Positions 24,673 to 35,101 of a stretch of 64,000 nucleotides of DNA are shown one piece after another. The position numbers were made by a program, and so were the translations under genes. How positions within the stretch are numbered: the stretch's first letter is position 1; each line of letters starts with the position of its first letter. The stretch comes from Tetradesmus obliquus. Its lineage: Eukaryota; Chlorophyta; Chlorophyceae; Sphaeropleales; Scenedesmaceae. Where the stretch lies: the NCBI GenBank assembly GCA_030272155.1, contig CP126194.1, positions 7,361,001-7,425,000 on the forward strand. Direction: 5' to 3'. The notes under the pieces are model-generated. The model was not told where the DNA came from, searched no databases, and was given only the letters and a program-made list of their open reading frames with translations.

Positions 24673-27600
24673 CAGCTCCATATGCCTAGAATCGTGTCTA
24701 ATTCTGTGTATGGCAGCGCTTGGGGGGTGCGTTTTTTTGCTACGGCTGCGCTCGGGGGGTGCTTCGTGTTCTTTGCTGTGTACGACAGCGCTTGGAGGAA
24801 GCTTTGTGTTCTTTGCTGTGTATGGCAGCGCTTGGGGGGTGCTTTGCGTTTCGGCACACCAGACAGCTGCACAGACGGTCCTTCACAGCAGACGCAAAGA
24901 ACACACGACGCGCACCAGTTATGCAGTGACTGTGCTATTGTGGGGGCGGCTGGCGACTTATTGGCTGCGCGTTCTGTGTTCTTTGCGTCTGCTCTGAAGT
25001 ACTGACTGAAAGCTCGCAGCTGCTGTCAAACCAGCTGCGACATTTGAACGGTGGTTTCCTGCTGTACAGCTATGCACGGAGATGATTATGTATGTACAGC
25101 GCGAGGTGCCACCACACACTTTGGGTGTCGCCTGCAGTGCTGTGGTTGTGATGTCTGCAGTGCTGCAATGGCGATGTCGAGGCATGACACCAGACTAGCC
25201 ATGCCTCATGCTTTTGCAGGCTCAAGGAATCTGCAGCATATTCTTATACCAGCAGAAACCAATTACCGGCTTACCAAAGTACTACTACACCCATTGCATG
25301 GTATTTGCGTCGGTGTTGGACCTGCTGAAGGAATCAACTACTCACATTTGCTGCCTGGTTTGTTTGTTGTGGGGGGTCCTTGGAGTGTTGCAGGCAGTGT
25401 GTCATGCTCTGCTTGGCACAGTTTCACGCTTGCGTGTCGGTGGGGTTTTTTCACCGTGTGTTGTGTTTCACTTGCCAGGCTGTGTACTTGCTCTCAAGTG
25501 TGCCACTGACAGTGGCGCTGCTTGAGAGTTTCAGCCTTTTTTTCTGTGTGCACACTTGGCGTATTTGAAGTTGCCAGTACCGTCACCCACTGTCGAGAGT
25601 GCCGGATTGACAGCCGATTGTTGTATGTGTCCCTGCATGTGTCCCCGCTACCCCATGTATGTTAAATATATATGCAGGCTTCCGTACCTGGTGCATTCAC
25701 AGCTGCCACCAAAAACCAATGCATGCCTGGTGAAGGCTGGCGCGCTGCCGCAGCAGCATTTCTCTGTAGATCTTACTCATGGCGTGCGTTGTAGGTCGCT
25801 GTGGTTTGCTGTGGCAGAAGTATATGGCTTGATGGATGCTGGGATGCTCTTTGCTGCTGCACTTCATTGCAGGCTTTCTTTCAATGCACACACGCATGCC
25901 TAGCAGTGCTGCCACAGCGCAGTGGCAGAGTGCGCACAACCGCTGCTGCTGCTGCTGCTGCTGCTGCTGTGGCGCACTGCAAAATGTTGCTTGTCATGCC
26001 GGTCAGATCTCAGGCCAGGTTGAGAACCGCACACTTGTGAGGGCAAACTTTGCTCTCGCATTGAATGCAGATGTGGTGGCATGTGCAGTTGCTGAGTCTG
26101 CTGGTGAATTGCCGGACTGGCACCAGGCGCATCTGCTGCAGCGCTGCCGGTTGCTGACTAGCTAGCTGTTGGCTGTGTGAGGTGGCTGTACTTGTCTGCT
26201 GCGCTGCAGCACTATTGCTATTCTTCAGCTGCGACTGGTGACATGCGGCTGAGCACAATGGCCTCTGCTTTCAGCAGTTGGCTCCTCACCCATTGCAGGC
26301 CTCAGACAGTGCTCCATCGCCTTCTATTCTTTCCGGCGGCGCTGCTCCCAGCCTGCCTTAACAGAGCATCCTACACGCAGCTGGTCGTGGCCCTTGCTCC
26401 TTCAGTGGTGGGTGTTTGATTAATTATCTGTGTGCGCACACATCAGGTGCTGCACGCCCTTGCAAATGCGTTGACATGCCAAGGCCTGCTTGTTACCTCT
26501 TGGTGGCCTTGCAAGGCAATTGCCGTGGCTGGCTGGATGGGCCTGTTGCCGTGATGCGATGCCATTTCTGGTCGGATCTGTCAGTCTGAGATGCTCTACT
26601 TTAAAAAAAGGGAGTTCCGCACTGTGGGATGGTCGTATGTGTGCAAGGTGCGCGTGCGCCGGTGCACACCTCTTTTGTTGCGCTGTTGCCGGCGACAGAA
26701 CAGGCACATAACTGCCTTCTCTTCATGGCAAGAACAGGCACAAGAATGCTTTTGATCATGGCAAGGTCAGTAAGCACGGCGGTTCAGTTGCGCCATGGGG
26801 TTTCTTTGTGTGTGTTTGCACCATGGTAGAAGGTTGTCGACCATTGATCAGCATTAGACATGGCTCGCCATGCCTTTCGACATCTGCGGAGTACAGTTGG
26901 CAGCAGCTGCTGCTGTGCTGACTGCTAAGCCTCAGACGCGGCAGTGGAACAGTAGCATCTCTTGTGTAGCTGTCGTGGTCAGGCGTCGTTGCTGTGTGCA
27001 GCAATTGCAGCAGCCTTCTTTGGATGGCCATTGCGAGGAGGAATTTCAACGAACGTTGTCGTTACAAGCATGCTTGTCACGTTCAGCCCCCCTCTGGCCT
27101 GGTACTTTGAAAACGCAGTGCTGACGCACCTGGTGCTTGGTCCTGTATTTGTTTTTGGTGCTGCTGTTTTCGAAGGACCACAGGTGATGCCTAGTAAAGG
27201 CCCATTGATTGTTGAGATGGCGCCGCCTTGTAACGACATGAGCATCCTTGCGCAAGCCGCCCCTCGCAGCCATTTCATCTGTTAGCCGCGAATCAAGCTG
27301 GTTGATGTTTAAGCTTGTATACAAGGGCCCAGAGCTCGGCAGCGATCCCATGCCTATTTGCGCTGGTGAGGCAGCACACACAATGCGCTGCTCTAGTTCA
27401 CCAAGTACGCATCCAATCTGCAGCAGTGGGACTTGTCCACCAGAGGCGGTCGCTTGCCTGCTTGGTTGCAACACGATGCAATCACTCAGTTATGTCTCAT
27501 TTAAACACAGACTCAAGGGAAATTGCGCGTGTTACATAGCAGTCCTGCTGGCACGTACGAAACACACGACACCCCTCTGCCAACATGCCCTGCATCCGAG

Positions 27601-28626
27601 CAGCGCCTGCGGCCGCTTAGCAGCGCTGACAACATGACACACATGCCACCCACATATGCCTAAACCCAATGTAACCGTCAGCAGCATGGCGCTGCATTTG
27701 AATATGAAACGCAGAGTTGCACAACTCGGCATGCAGGTGCCTCTTTCTGTAACATACTCTTCCTGCAAACCATCGCTGCCTGCACATCTATTACTCCAAA
27801 CCATCAGCACAAGTTTGCACAAGCTGTGCTGATGACACAGCGCAACAGCTAACATGCAGCACACCGCAGTCAGGCTGTGCCTGCACTAGCTTGGCAGCGG
27901 CTGCAAAGTTAACGTTATATATGCTTGACACAGAGGCTGAGCTCAACTGTATCCCTGCCAGGCTTGTAGCAGCAGCCTGCCGCAATGACACGTGGCAATT
28001 TCTGTCTTGCAACATCTGATCGACACGATTGCTCTAGGGCAACCAGCACTGGCTGACCCCGCAGCAGATGCAAACACAGCATCAACAACCTGATGCCGTC
28101 AATAAAACATACACTCACTGCGTGTCTCTGGCAAACCTTCGGCATCCGCCAAAGCTATCCCCACCAGCTGAGAACAGCACCAGTGTACTGCTGCAGCAAC
28201 ATGCAATTTCAGCGCTTCAAGGCAGCGCTTGAGGCTAGCCTGCATGCACATGTGCGTCTCACATGAGATGCCCTGCAACCATGTGCACGACAAATGGCAT
28301 ATGCCTGCTGAAAGCACAGCAGCAAGGCATACCAAATTGCTGCTCACAGGAACAGCCAGCGCCCCACTACCACTGCCGCTGCCAACACACTTTGCCAAGC
28401 ACCAACAGCAGGGAGTGCTTATGCAAGGCATGCACCTAGGTCACCCAGTAATGTTGCACTCACTTGATGGCTGCCAGCAACTGCAGCAGAAAGTAACACT
28501 GAGTAGCTCCACCTTACTACACCTCACTGTTCCTACTTGCTGCTGCTGCTGCTGCCGCCGCCACCGCCTACTTGCTGCGGCTGCCGCCATATCAACCATA
28601 AGAACAACTGAATGCTGTTGCGTAGC
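24673..28626. other. Long region without a confident gene; hydrophobic ORFs on plus strand
   Basis: Plus-strand frames rich in hydrophobic residues occur at 25270-25440 (YYYTHCMVFASVLDLL, then LLWGVLGVLQAV), 26300-26420 (LHRLLFFPAALLPACL) and 26970-27180 (TSMLVTFSPPLAWYF, then LVLGPVFVFGAAVFEGP). Several are bounded by CAG acceptors or GTGATG donors. They might be exons of a multi-pass membrane protein or its remains, but I cannot join them in consistent phase or name a family. 27300-28600 shows nothing beyond short ORFs. Confidence 0.3.
24705..24850 (+). repeat. Imperfect tandem repeat downstream of the polyQ gene
   Basis: TGTATGGCAGCGCTTGGGGG and GTGTTCTTTGCTGTGTA alternate about three times, with a variant GACAGCGCTTGGAGGAAGC. 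A related GTGTTCTTTGCGTCTGC lies at 24976. Confidence 0.7.
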
Positions 28627-28629
28627 GCC

Positions 28630-28811
28630 TCAGGCCCCTTTGCAGGCCATGGCCCAGAAGTCCACCTACAGGTGAGCAGTTGCCTCAACAAACCGCGCCA
28701 CTGCCGCTGCTAGCAAGCTCCGCCAGAACCCGACACATCAACTGGCTGCCAGAAGGCATATGCCATGCAGCCCAATGACACTCAACGCGCTGGCCTGCTG
28801 CACCCTTCTTC

Positions 28812-28848
<37 letters not shown>

Positions 28849-28935
28849 AACAAGCAGCAGTCACCCTCTATAGCCTGCTAGCGCAGTGCCTCAGGCCTCG
28901 TTGTATGCCATGCCCCAGACGTCCACCTCCAGGTC
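28630..28935 (-). repeat. Two extra copies of the TENA_E terminal exon edge
   Basis: On the minus strand, copies of the last exon end (VDFWGMAYNEA, then TGA) occur with stops at 28891-28893 (VDVWGMAYNEA) and 28630-28632 (VDFWAMACKGA), downstream of the proximal stop at 29056-29058. All three keep the stop in frame. They could serve as alternative gene ends or are non-functional echoes. Confidence 0.85.
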
Positions 28936-29055
28936 TGCACCTGCCAGGCCAGCCCACATTTTAAGCACAGCAACAGCACAGTAACAAATTTCACTGCTGC
29001 TGCTGCTGCTGCTGCTGCTGAACCAGCCAGCAACTTCAGGCTCAAATGTACCACC

Positions 29056-30424
29056 TCATGCCTCATTGTATGCCATGCCCCAGAAGTCCACCTCCAGGTC
29101 AGCAACTTGCTCCACAACCTTCCTGGCCTGGGGCAGCAGCTCAGGGGTGAAGGCCAGCGCCTCGTCAGCATGGAAGCGCAACTGCTGCACGTACTCGCCA
29201 AAGGCAGGGTTGCCCCACCTGTGCAGGAAAGTGCAGGGATCAACGAGGGCCGTGGCAGCAGCAGACAGTCAGCAGGCATTGTGGAAGCGCAGCGTTCTGA
29301 CAGACTCGCAAAAGACAGGGAAGGGTCCGCCTGCACAACAGTATACATAGTGGCAGCAGACAGTCAGCAGACAGCGGCTCGTCAGCATGGAAGCGCAGCG
29401 CCTGCACGTACTCGCGAAAGGCAGGGTTGCCCCACCTGCAAAGCGAGACAAGTCATGGCAGTGTTGGGCAGGGGAGCATGCAGCATGGAAGCGCAGCTGC
29501 TTGACATACACCCAAAGGCAGGGTTGCCCCACCTGCATATCAACAGTCGCGGCAGCACACAACAGAGGGTCTTGTCGGCACAGAAGCGCAGCAGCGTCGT
29601 CACGTACTCAAAACATCACCCCACCCGCAGCCCACAGAATGTGAAGCACAAGCAGACAGACAGCATGCAGGGTGGAAGGGCTGCATGCTGGCGTACGTGG
29701 CCAATGCGGGTTTGGCCTATCTGCAGAGCAGGGCCTATCCATGCCAGCGTGGGACAGGCAGCAAGCATTGAGTGAGAGAGTGAGCTACGTGTGGTGTGTT
29801 CACACTTAACACCCGCGTAAGGATACCTCATGCGCCTCCACGCCTCCACGCCTCCTACCGTAAGACAGCAGCAAGCAGCATTGCATGGTGCACACAGCGC
29901 AGGCACAGCCTGTGGAGCCAGGGCCCCGTTCGCTCCGCACACCCACAGTAAACACTACATATGTCACATATGCGGCCCCCACCTGTGTGAGTACTGCTTC
30001 AGCTCCTCAGAGGCTGCATTCTGCAGCACGCTGGCCCAGGCCGTGTGGTAGACCGCCTCAATGGCCCAGAAGGCTGGTTGCATATGCTGCTGTTCTTTCT
30101 CGCTGCCTACTGTCACGGGGCGGCAGAGCCCCTCTTCCTAGAACCCAAGATAAGGCATGCGTCAAACACACGCCGCCTGCTGACATAAGGCCAAATGCGT
30201 TAAACACACACTCCGCGCACCCAAACTGAACGCTACCTATGCCTCCCCTACCTGTGCGAGTACTGCTTCAGCTCCTCAGAGGCCGCATTCCGCAGCACGC
30301 TGGCCCAGGCCGTGTGGTAGACCGCCTCTATGGCCCAGAACGCAGTGGCCTTGATGGCATACGGTTCGCTGTGCAGCCCCTGCATGAACTGGCGGTACGC
30401 CACACAGGCCGGCTGCATGCCTGC

Positions 30425-30462
<38 letters not shown>

Positions 30463-30878
30463 GGCTTTGATGGCATATGGCTCGCTGTGCAGCCCCTGCA
30501 TGAACTGGCGGTACGCCACGCACGCTGGCTGCATGCCTGCATGCGGCAGCAGCAGCAGCAGCAACAACAGCAAACCATCCAAGCGAGGAAACAATGCAGC
30601 CCCTGCATGAACTGGCGGTACGCCACGCACGCCGGCTGCATGCCTGCGCACGGCAGCAACAGCAGCAGCAGCAGCAGCAACAACAGCAAACCATTCAGGC
30701 GAGGAAACAATGCAGCCCCTGCATGAACTGGCGGTACGCCACGCACGCTGGCTGCATGCCTGCATGCGGCAGCAGCAGCAGCAGCAACAACAGCAAACCA
30801 TCCAAGCGAGGAAACAATGCAGCCCCTGCATGAACTGGCGGTACGCCACGCACGCCGGCTGCATGCCTGCGCACGGCA

Positions 30879-30921
<43 letters not shown>

Positions 30922-33058
30922 ACCATTCAGGCGAGGAAACAATGCAGCCCCTGCATGAACTGGCGGTACGCCACGCACGCTGGTTGCATGCCTGCGTGCG
31001 GCAGCGGCAGCAGCAGCCGCCGCAGCCGCAGCAGCCGCAGCAGCAGCAAGGAACCGCCAGGCATGAAGTCCGTCAGGCGGCCAGAGTGGCACGGTTGGAT
31101 CTTTACGTCGCTAGGTGCATGCCATCAAGGCCGCCACTGCTGCTGCTGCTGCTGCTGCTGCACGCAGGCATGCAGCCGGCCTGTGAGGTGTACCGCCAGT
31201 TCATGCATGATGGCAGCTTCCACCCACAGATGCAGACATGTGCGAGAACAGCATGTGCAGGTCTCACAGCCGCACTGCTAACCAAATGATGCTGCCGTGC
31301 TGCTGCACTGACCGTTGCAGCTACCAGCAGCCTGCTGTTGTTGCCACCAGCTCCTGATTCCTCAGCTGCTGCTGCCGCATTGTCCATGCCCGCCCTACTG
31401 CACTCGCGCACTGGGGGACGGTGCCGGGGGACGCCATTTCTAGCCATGCGAGTACGCATACTGTTGCATTGTGCTTGTGCTTGTAATGTATGACCTTCTT
31501 GCACGTTGTAATTTTTTACACTGCACTCGCGCCCTGCCCACCTATGACGGGAACTCAAGCAGCCGTTGTGGCTGTGTACTGCTGCACCGACCACTGCAGC
31601 ATTGCAATGCTGCCACGCGTGCTGCTGCCACCACTCTAGCTGCTGCTGCTGACCTTACCCCACCCATCCGTTGCGCCCTGCCCTCACCTATGATGGTGAC
31701 ATCGCAGCCGCGCTTCGCTGCTGCACTCACCTCTGCTGCATTGCGAGGTCTGGTGCGGCTACACCTGCTGCCGCTGCCACTCTAGCTGCTGCTGCCGCCA
31801 TCCTGCTGCGCCAGGCCCTCACCTATGATGGTGACATCGCAGCCGCGCTTCGCTGCTGCACAGAACCTCTGCTGCATTACGAGGTCTGGTGCTGCACCAC
31901 CTGCTGCTGCTGCCACTCTAGCTGCTGCTTCCGCCATCCTGCTGCGCCTTGCCCTCACCTATGATGGTGACATCACAGCCGCGCTTCGCTGCTGCACTAA
32001 CCTCTGCTGCATTGCGAAGTCTGGTGCTGCCACACCTGCTGCTGCTCCCACCCTACCTGCTGCTTCCGCCATCCTGCTGCGCCCTGCCCTCACCTATGAT
32101 GGTGACATCGCAGCCGCGCTTTGTTGCTGCACTGACCTCTGCTGCATTCCGAGGTCTGGTGCTGATACACCTGCTGCTGCTCCCACCCTACCTGCTGCTT
32201 CCGCCATCCTGCTGCGCCCTGCCCTCACCTATGATGGTGACATCGCAGCCGCGCTTTGTTGCTGCACTAACCTCTGCTGCATTCCGAGGTCTGGTGCTGA
32301 TACACCTGCTGCTGCTCCCACCCTACCTGCTGCTTCCGCCATCCTGCTGCGCCCTGCCCTCACCTATGATGGTGACATCGCAGCCGCGCTTCTGCGCTGT
32401 GTCCTTGAACCACGCCAGCTCATCAGTCAGCGCTGCAATGCCGCTCACAATTGTCTCCAGGTGTGAGTCTGGAGCTGAGGCCAGCAGTGAGCCTGCAAAG
32501 GGAGTGAAGCCACGCACGTAGTAGTAGTCCTGGCAGTAGCAGCAGCAGCAGCAGCAGGCAGTGAGGAGGGTTGACTGAGGAACAACAAAGCGGTGGGATT
32601 GGCACATGGGTTTTTCATGTGAGTGGATTGAGCGAGGTTTAACTAAATCTGGCTGGATGTCAGGGCAATGCATGCGGCGCAGCGCCAAGAAACAGTGATG
32701 TGAGCCACAGGCATGTGGCTGACAGCAGTCAGGATCACCGACATGTGACAGTGCCCCCTGCAACTACACGGCAACATTAAACACAGCGCCACATGCATTT
32801 TGCACCAGGATTCTGCACATGAGGGGTGCATGGGCCTGACTTGGGGCAACTGCAGATCTGACACTGCTGCTGTGCTGGCGCTGCTGCTGCAGCTGTCCAA
32901 AGCAGCAGCCAGGCCCAGATCCGGCCCCGCACCTGCACCAGCCAGCGGTTAAACTGCTCCGGCTTGACGCTGCCGTCAATGCATGCCTTTATGAACTCGT
33001 GGTTGACTGCCTTGTCCCACTTCTCCTCCAAGCCAGCAAGCAGCTCGTCGGACGACAT
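29056..33058 (-). CDS. TENA_E family protein (plant PM36-like; thiamin salvage)
   Basis: The TenA/THI-4 superfamily hydrolyses thiamin breakdown products; the TENA_E class (Arabidopsis At3g16990/PM36 type) uses Glu where TENA_C has Cys. Minus-strand exons 33058-32933, 32529-32364, 30420-30252 and 29218-29056 join in phase to 207 aa. Visible features: WDKAVNHEFIKACIDGSVKP with FNRWLVQ; DYYYVRGFTPFAGSLLASAP; TDELAWFKDTAQKRG; CVAYRQFMQGL; the hallmark TAFWAIEAVYHTAW with its conserved Glu; RWGNPAFGEYV; and the C-terminal EVDFWGMAYNEA. This order matches the plant class closely, as I recall it. The start is the first ATG. The gene shares a 304-bp divergent upstream region with SAE1. All three introns are filled with exon-edge echoes, making this the most affected gene here. 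Confidence 0.92.
29280..29740 (-). repeat. Graded echoes of TENA_E exon 4 acceptor edge
   Basis: The true exon 4 starts at 29218 (GTGGGGCAACCCTGCCTTTG). Copies upstream start near 29329 (diverged: GGPFPVFCESVRTLRFH), 29435 (WGNPAFREYVQALRFHADE, intact), 29532 (one-base loss after TTTGGG), about 29632 (in-frame stop) and about 29732 (IGQTRIGHVRQH). They show a series from intact to decayed. Confidence 0.85.
29982..30073 (-). repeat. Echo of TENA_E exon 3 3' half
   Basis: It encodes AFWAIEAVYHTAWASVL then QNAASEELKQYSHR, followed by a GTGGGG donor-like site. It is nearly identical to the end of true exon 3 (30252-30420) and lies about 270 bp downstream in the gene. Confidence 0.92.
30480..31010 (-). 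repeat. Higher-order array of TENA_E exon 3 acceptor edge
   Basis: Acceptor-plus-exon copies (GCATGCAGCCGGCGTGCGTG ... CATGCAGGGGCTG) start at 30536, 30643, 30758, 30866 and 30991; the true exon starts at 30420. Steps alternate 116, 107, 115, 108, 125 bp. Units alternate between two types, told apart by CCAAGCGAGG or CAGGCGAGG in the flank, so the real period is a dimer of about 223 bp. Confidence 0.93.
31161..31212 (+). repeat. Inverted copy of the TENA_E exon 3 edge
   Basis: GCATGCAGCCGGCCTGTGAG then GTGTACCGCCAGTTCATGCA lies on the plus strand after a CTG run and ACGCAG. This is the same exon edge in the opposite orientation to the five direct copies and the true exon, so a transcript across it could fold back. 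Confidence 0.88.
31540..32363 (-). repeat. Donor-side array of TENA_E exon 2, 135-bp step
   Basis: The exon 2 end (GGCTGCGATGTCACCATCAT AG, then GTGAGG) ends at 32364 and recurs with ends at 32229, 32094, 31959, 31823 and 31688: steps 135, 135, 135, 136, 135 bp. A degenerate seventh lies at about 31541. Each keeps the donor, giving five spare 5' splice sites. Confidence 0.95.
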
Positions 33059-33362
33059 CCTGGCAGTGCAAGTACGTCCAGCACAAAAGAATAGTAACAA
33101 ATTAACGACAGCTTTTCCGAAAGAACGATTTGCAATAGGAGACACCGTATGTTGTGCCGGAAGAGGCGTGTTACAATGCGGTTCTGGCACAGCACGAAGC
33201 ACACTGCTTGCCTGGTGCCCAGTTTATATCAACTGCTGCACGCTAAGCAAACCAACTCAATCCCACACCTTGGATGCTTTTCAGTGGTTGATCGCATCTG
33301 CCTGTCGCCCTTGGCGCCATCAGTAGCAGTTTGAACACGCTAGCCTGTTTGCTTGCTCGATC
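33059..33362. promoter_or_regulatory. Divergent promoter region between TENA_E and SAE1
   Basis: Only 304 bp separate the two start codons, which point away from each other. Both 5' UTRs and core promoters must lie here. I see no clear TATA box; regulation is unknown. Confidence 0.6.
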
Positions 33363-35058
33363 ATGAGCCCGGCACGCGCAGACGAGCTGAAGGATGAGGA
33401 GGCAGCAGTTTATGACAGGCAGCTGAGGGTGTGGGGCGTGGAGGTGCAGCGCAAGTGAGTGCCAGCCATGCTGCTGCTGTGTCTGTGCATACACCATGAA
33501 CACAGCACATCAAGGAGAGGAGTTGCTGGTACCATTAGCACTGTATGAAAGACCCTATTATGTTGGTTTGCCTTTTTGCTGTGCCTTTCAGGCTGACAGC
33601 AGCTCGTGTGCTGCTGGTGGGCTTTGGCAAGCTTGCAGCAGAGGCAAGTGGCGTCCTGTGAACTGCCGAGCAGCAGCATCAACAGCAGCAGCAGCAGCTG
33701 AGGCAATGTGCATGCTGTTATGTTTGATGCCGGCTCAGCACGCAATTTCAATGCCTGCAGTGCTGCTTGCAGCTGCCTGGGTGTGCAGCTCCTTTCCTCC
33801 AGGCAGTGTCTGTGCACTGCGTGCCATTATGCAACTGTTAAAACACCAGCAACACATGCTTTCTTGCCACATCCAGCATTGCACCATGATGCTGCCCATG
33901 TCGCTAATCGTACACCTCAGCTGGGTGATGTGGCTTTCATATGGCCAAGTATCATATGGCCACGTGATTGTCCTGGTGCTGCAGGTAGCCAAGAACATCA
34001 CACTTGCTGGCGTAGGCCACGTCACCCTGCTGGACGACACACCAGCAGCGCAGCTTGCAGGACACAACTTCCTGGTGACACCAGCAGCGGCAGGCGAGCA
34101 CACGTGAGCACATATCTGCGGCAGTGCAGCAGCACAAGCAGCAGCGGCGGCAGCAGCAGAAGCAGCAGGTGCTGCATCAAATGGCGTCACCACCCTTGAG
34201 CAACTGCAGCCCAGCAGCAGCAGCAGCAGCAGCATGTCGGCCTCAGCTTTTACGCTGGACCTGCCGGCAGTGGCTCGCCTCTGTCAGAAAGCAGCAGGAG
34301 TCAATGAACCAACTCGTGTACTTTTGCGCAGTGTGCTCGCAGCCGGCCACTCGTCGCCATGTCATGTGCTGTCCTGCGCTCTGCCGTCCTGTACCTGCAC
34401 GTGCACATGCTAACACGCCATCTATTCGTGTTACTTGCACGCGCAGTGCAGCGCAGGCGGCAGCAGCCACCCTGCAGGCTATGAACCCGCTGGTCAAAGT
34501 CAGCGCAGCAGCAGGCCCCGCAGCAGCAGCAGCAGCCTCAGCTGATGCCCTTGCTGGTCAAGATCTGGTCATTGCCACCGGGGCGATGCCACTGGGGCAG
34601 CTGCAGCAGCTGAATGCTGCTGCCAGGCGGGCTGGGGCCAGCTTCATGGCTGGAGGGGCCAGCGGGCCTGGCGGCTGGTTCTTTGTGGACCTGCGCCAGC
34701 ACAGCTACGTGCCCAAGGTAACAGTGACATGCAGGCGTGATGTGCTTGTAGGGCTGTTGTTTTGTTTGTGTCTGGTTCTTTGTGGACCTGCGCCAGCACA
34801 GCTACGTGGCCAAGGTAAGATGCTGCATGATAGTAACATGCAGATGTGTGTGCATATGCAGTGCTCTCCTTCTAGGCATGCTGTTTCTACATAGGCCGGT
34901 TCTGTGTGGACCTGTGCCAGCACAGCTACGTGCCCAAGGTACGGAGCAGCAGGCTATCTGTACTGCTGTTGATGCCCTTCGCAGCATGCCAAAACTGTTT
35001 TCAGCTGTTCTTCTGGTAGCAGCAGCTGCACTGCACAGCGCCATTACACGCCTTAAAA

Positions 35059-35101
<43 letters not shown>

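Noticed and set aside
24682..25005. Hydrophobic frame with FFAVY repeats as a membrane protein
   Set aside because: The hydrophobicity comes from a short DNA tandem repeat read in several frames; no consistent exon structure.
30276..31092. Long minus-strand frames with poly-Cys/poly-Ala across the TENA_E exon 3 array
   Set aside because: These read through CTG/CAG runs and repeated acceptors; they are introns plus echoes, not one protein.
31540..32363. CRISPR-like direct repeats with regular spacing
   Set aside because: Units are tandem copies including exon sequence, not short identical repeats with unique spacers, and the context is an intron of a eukaryotic gene.
31671..32521. Plus-strand frames over the TENA_E exon 2 array (PALTYDGDIAAALRC repeats)
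   Set aside because: They are antisense to a donor-side exon array of a minus-strand gene; the peptide periodicity just reflects the 135-bp unit.
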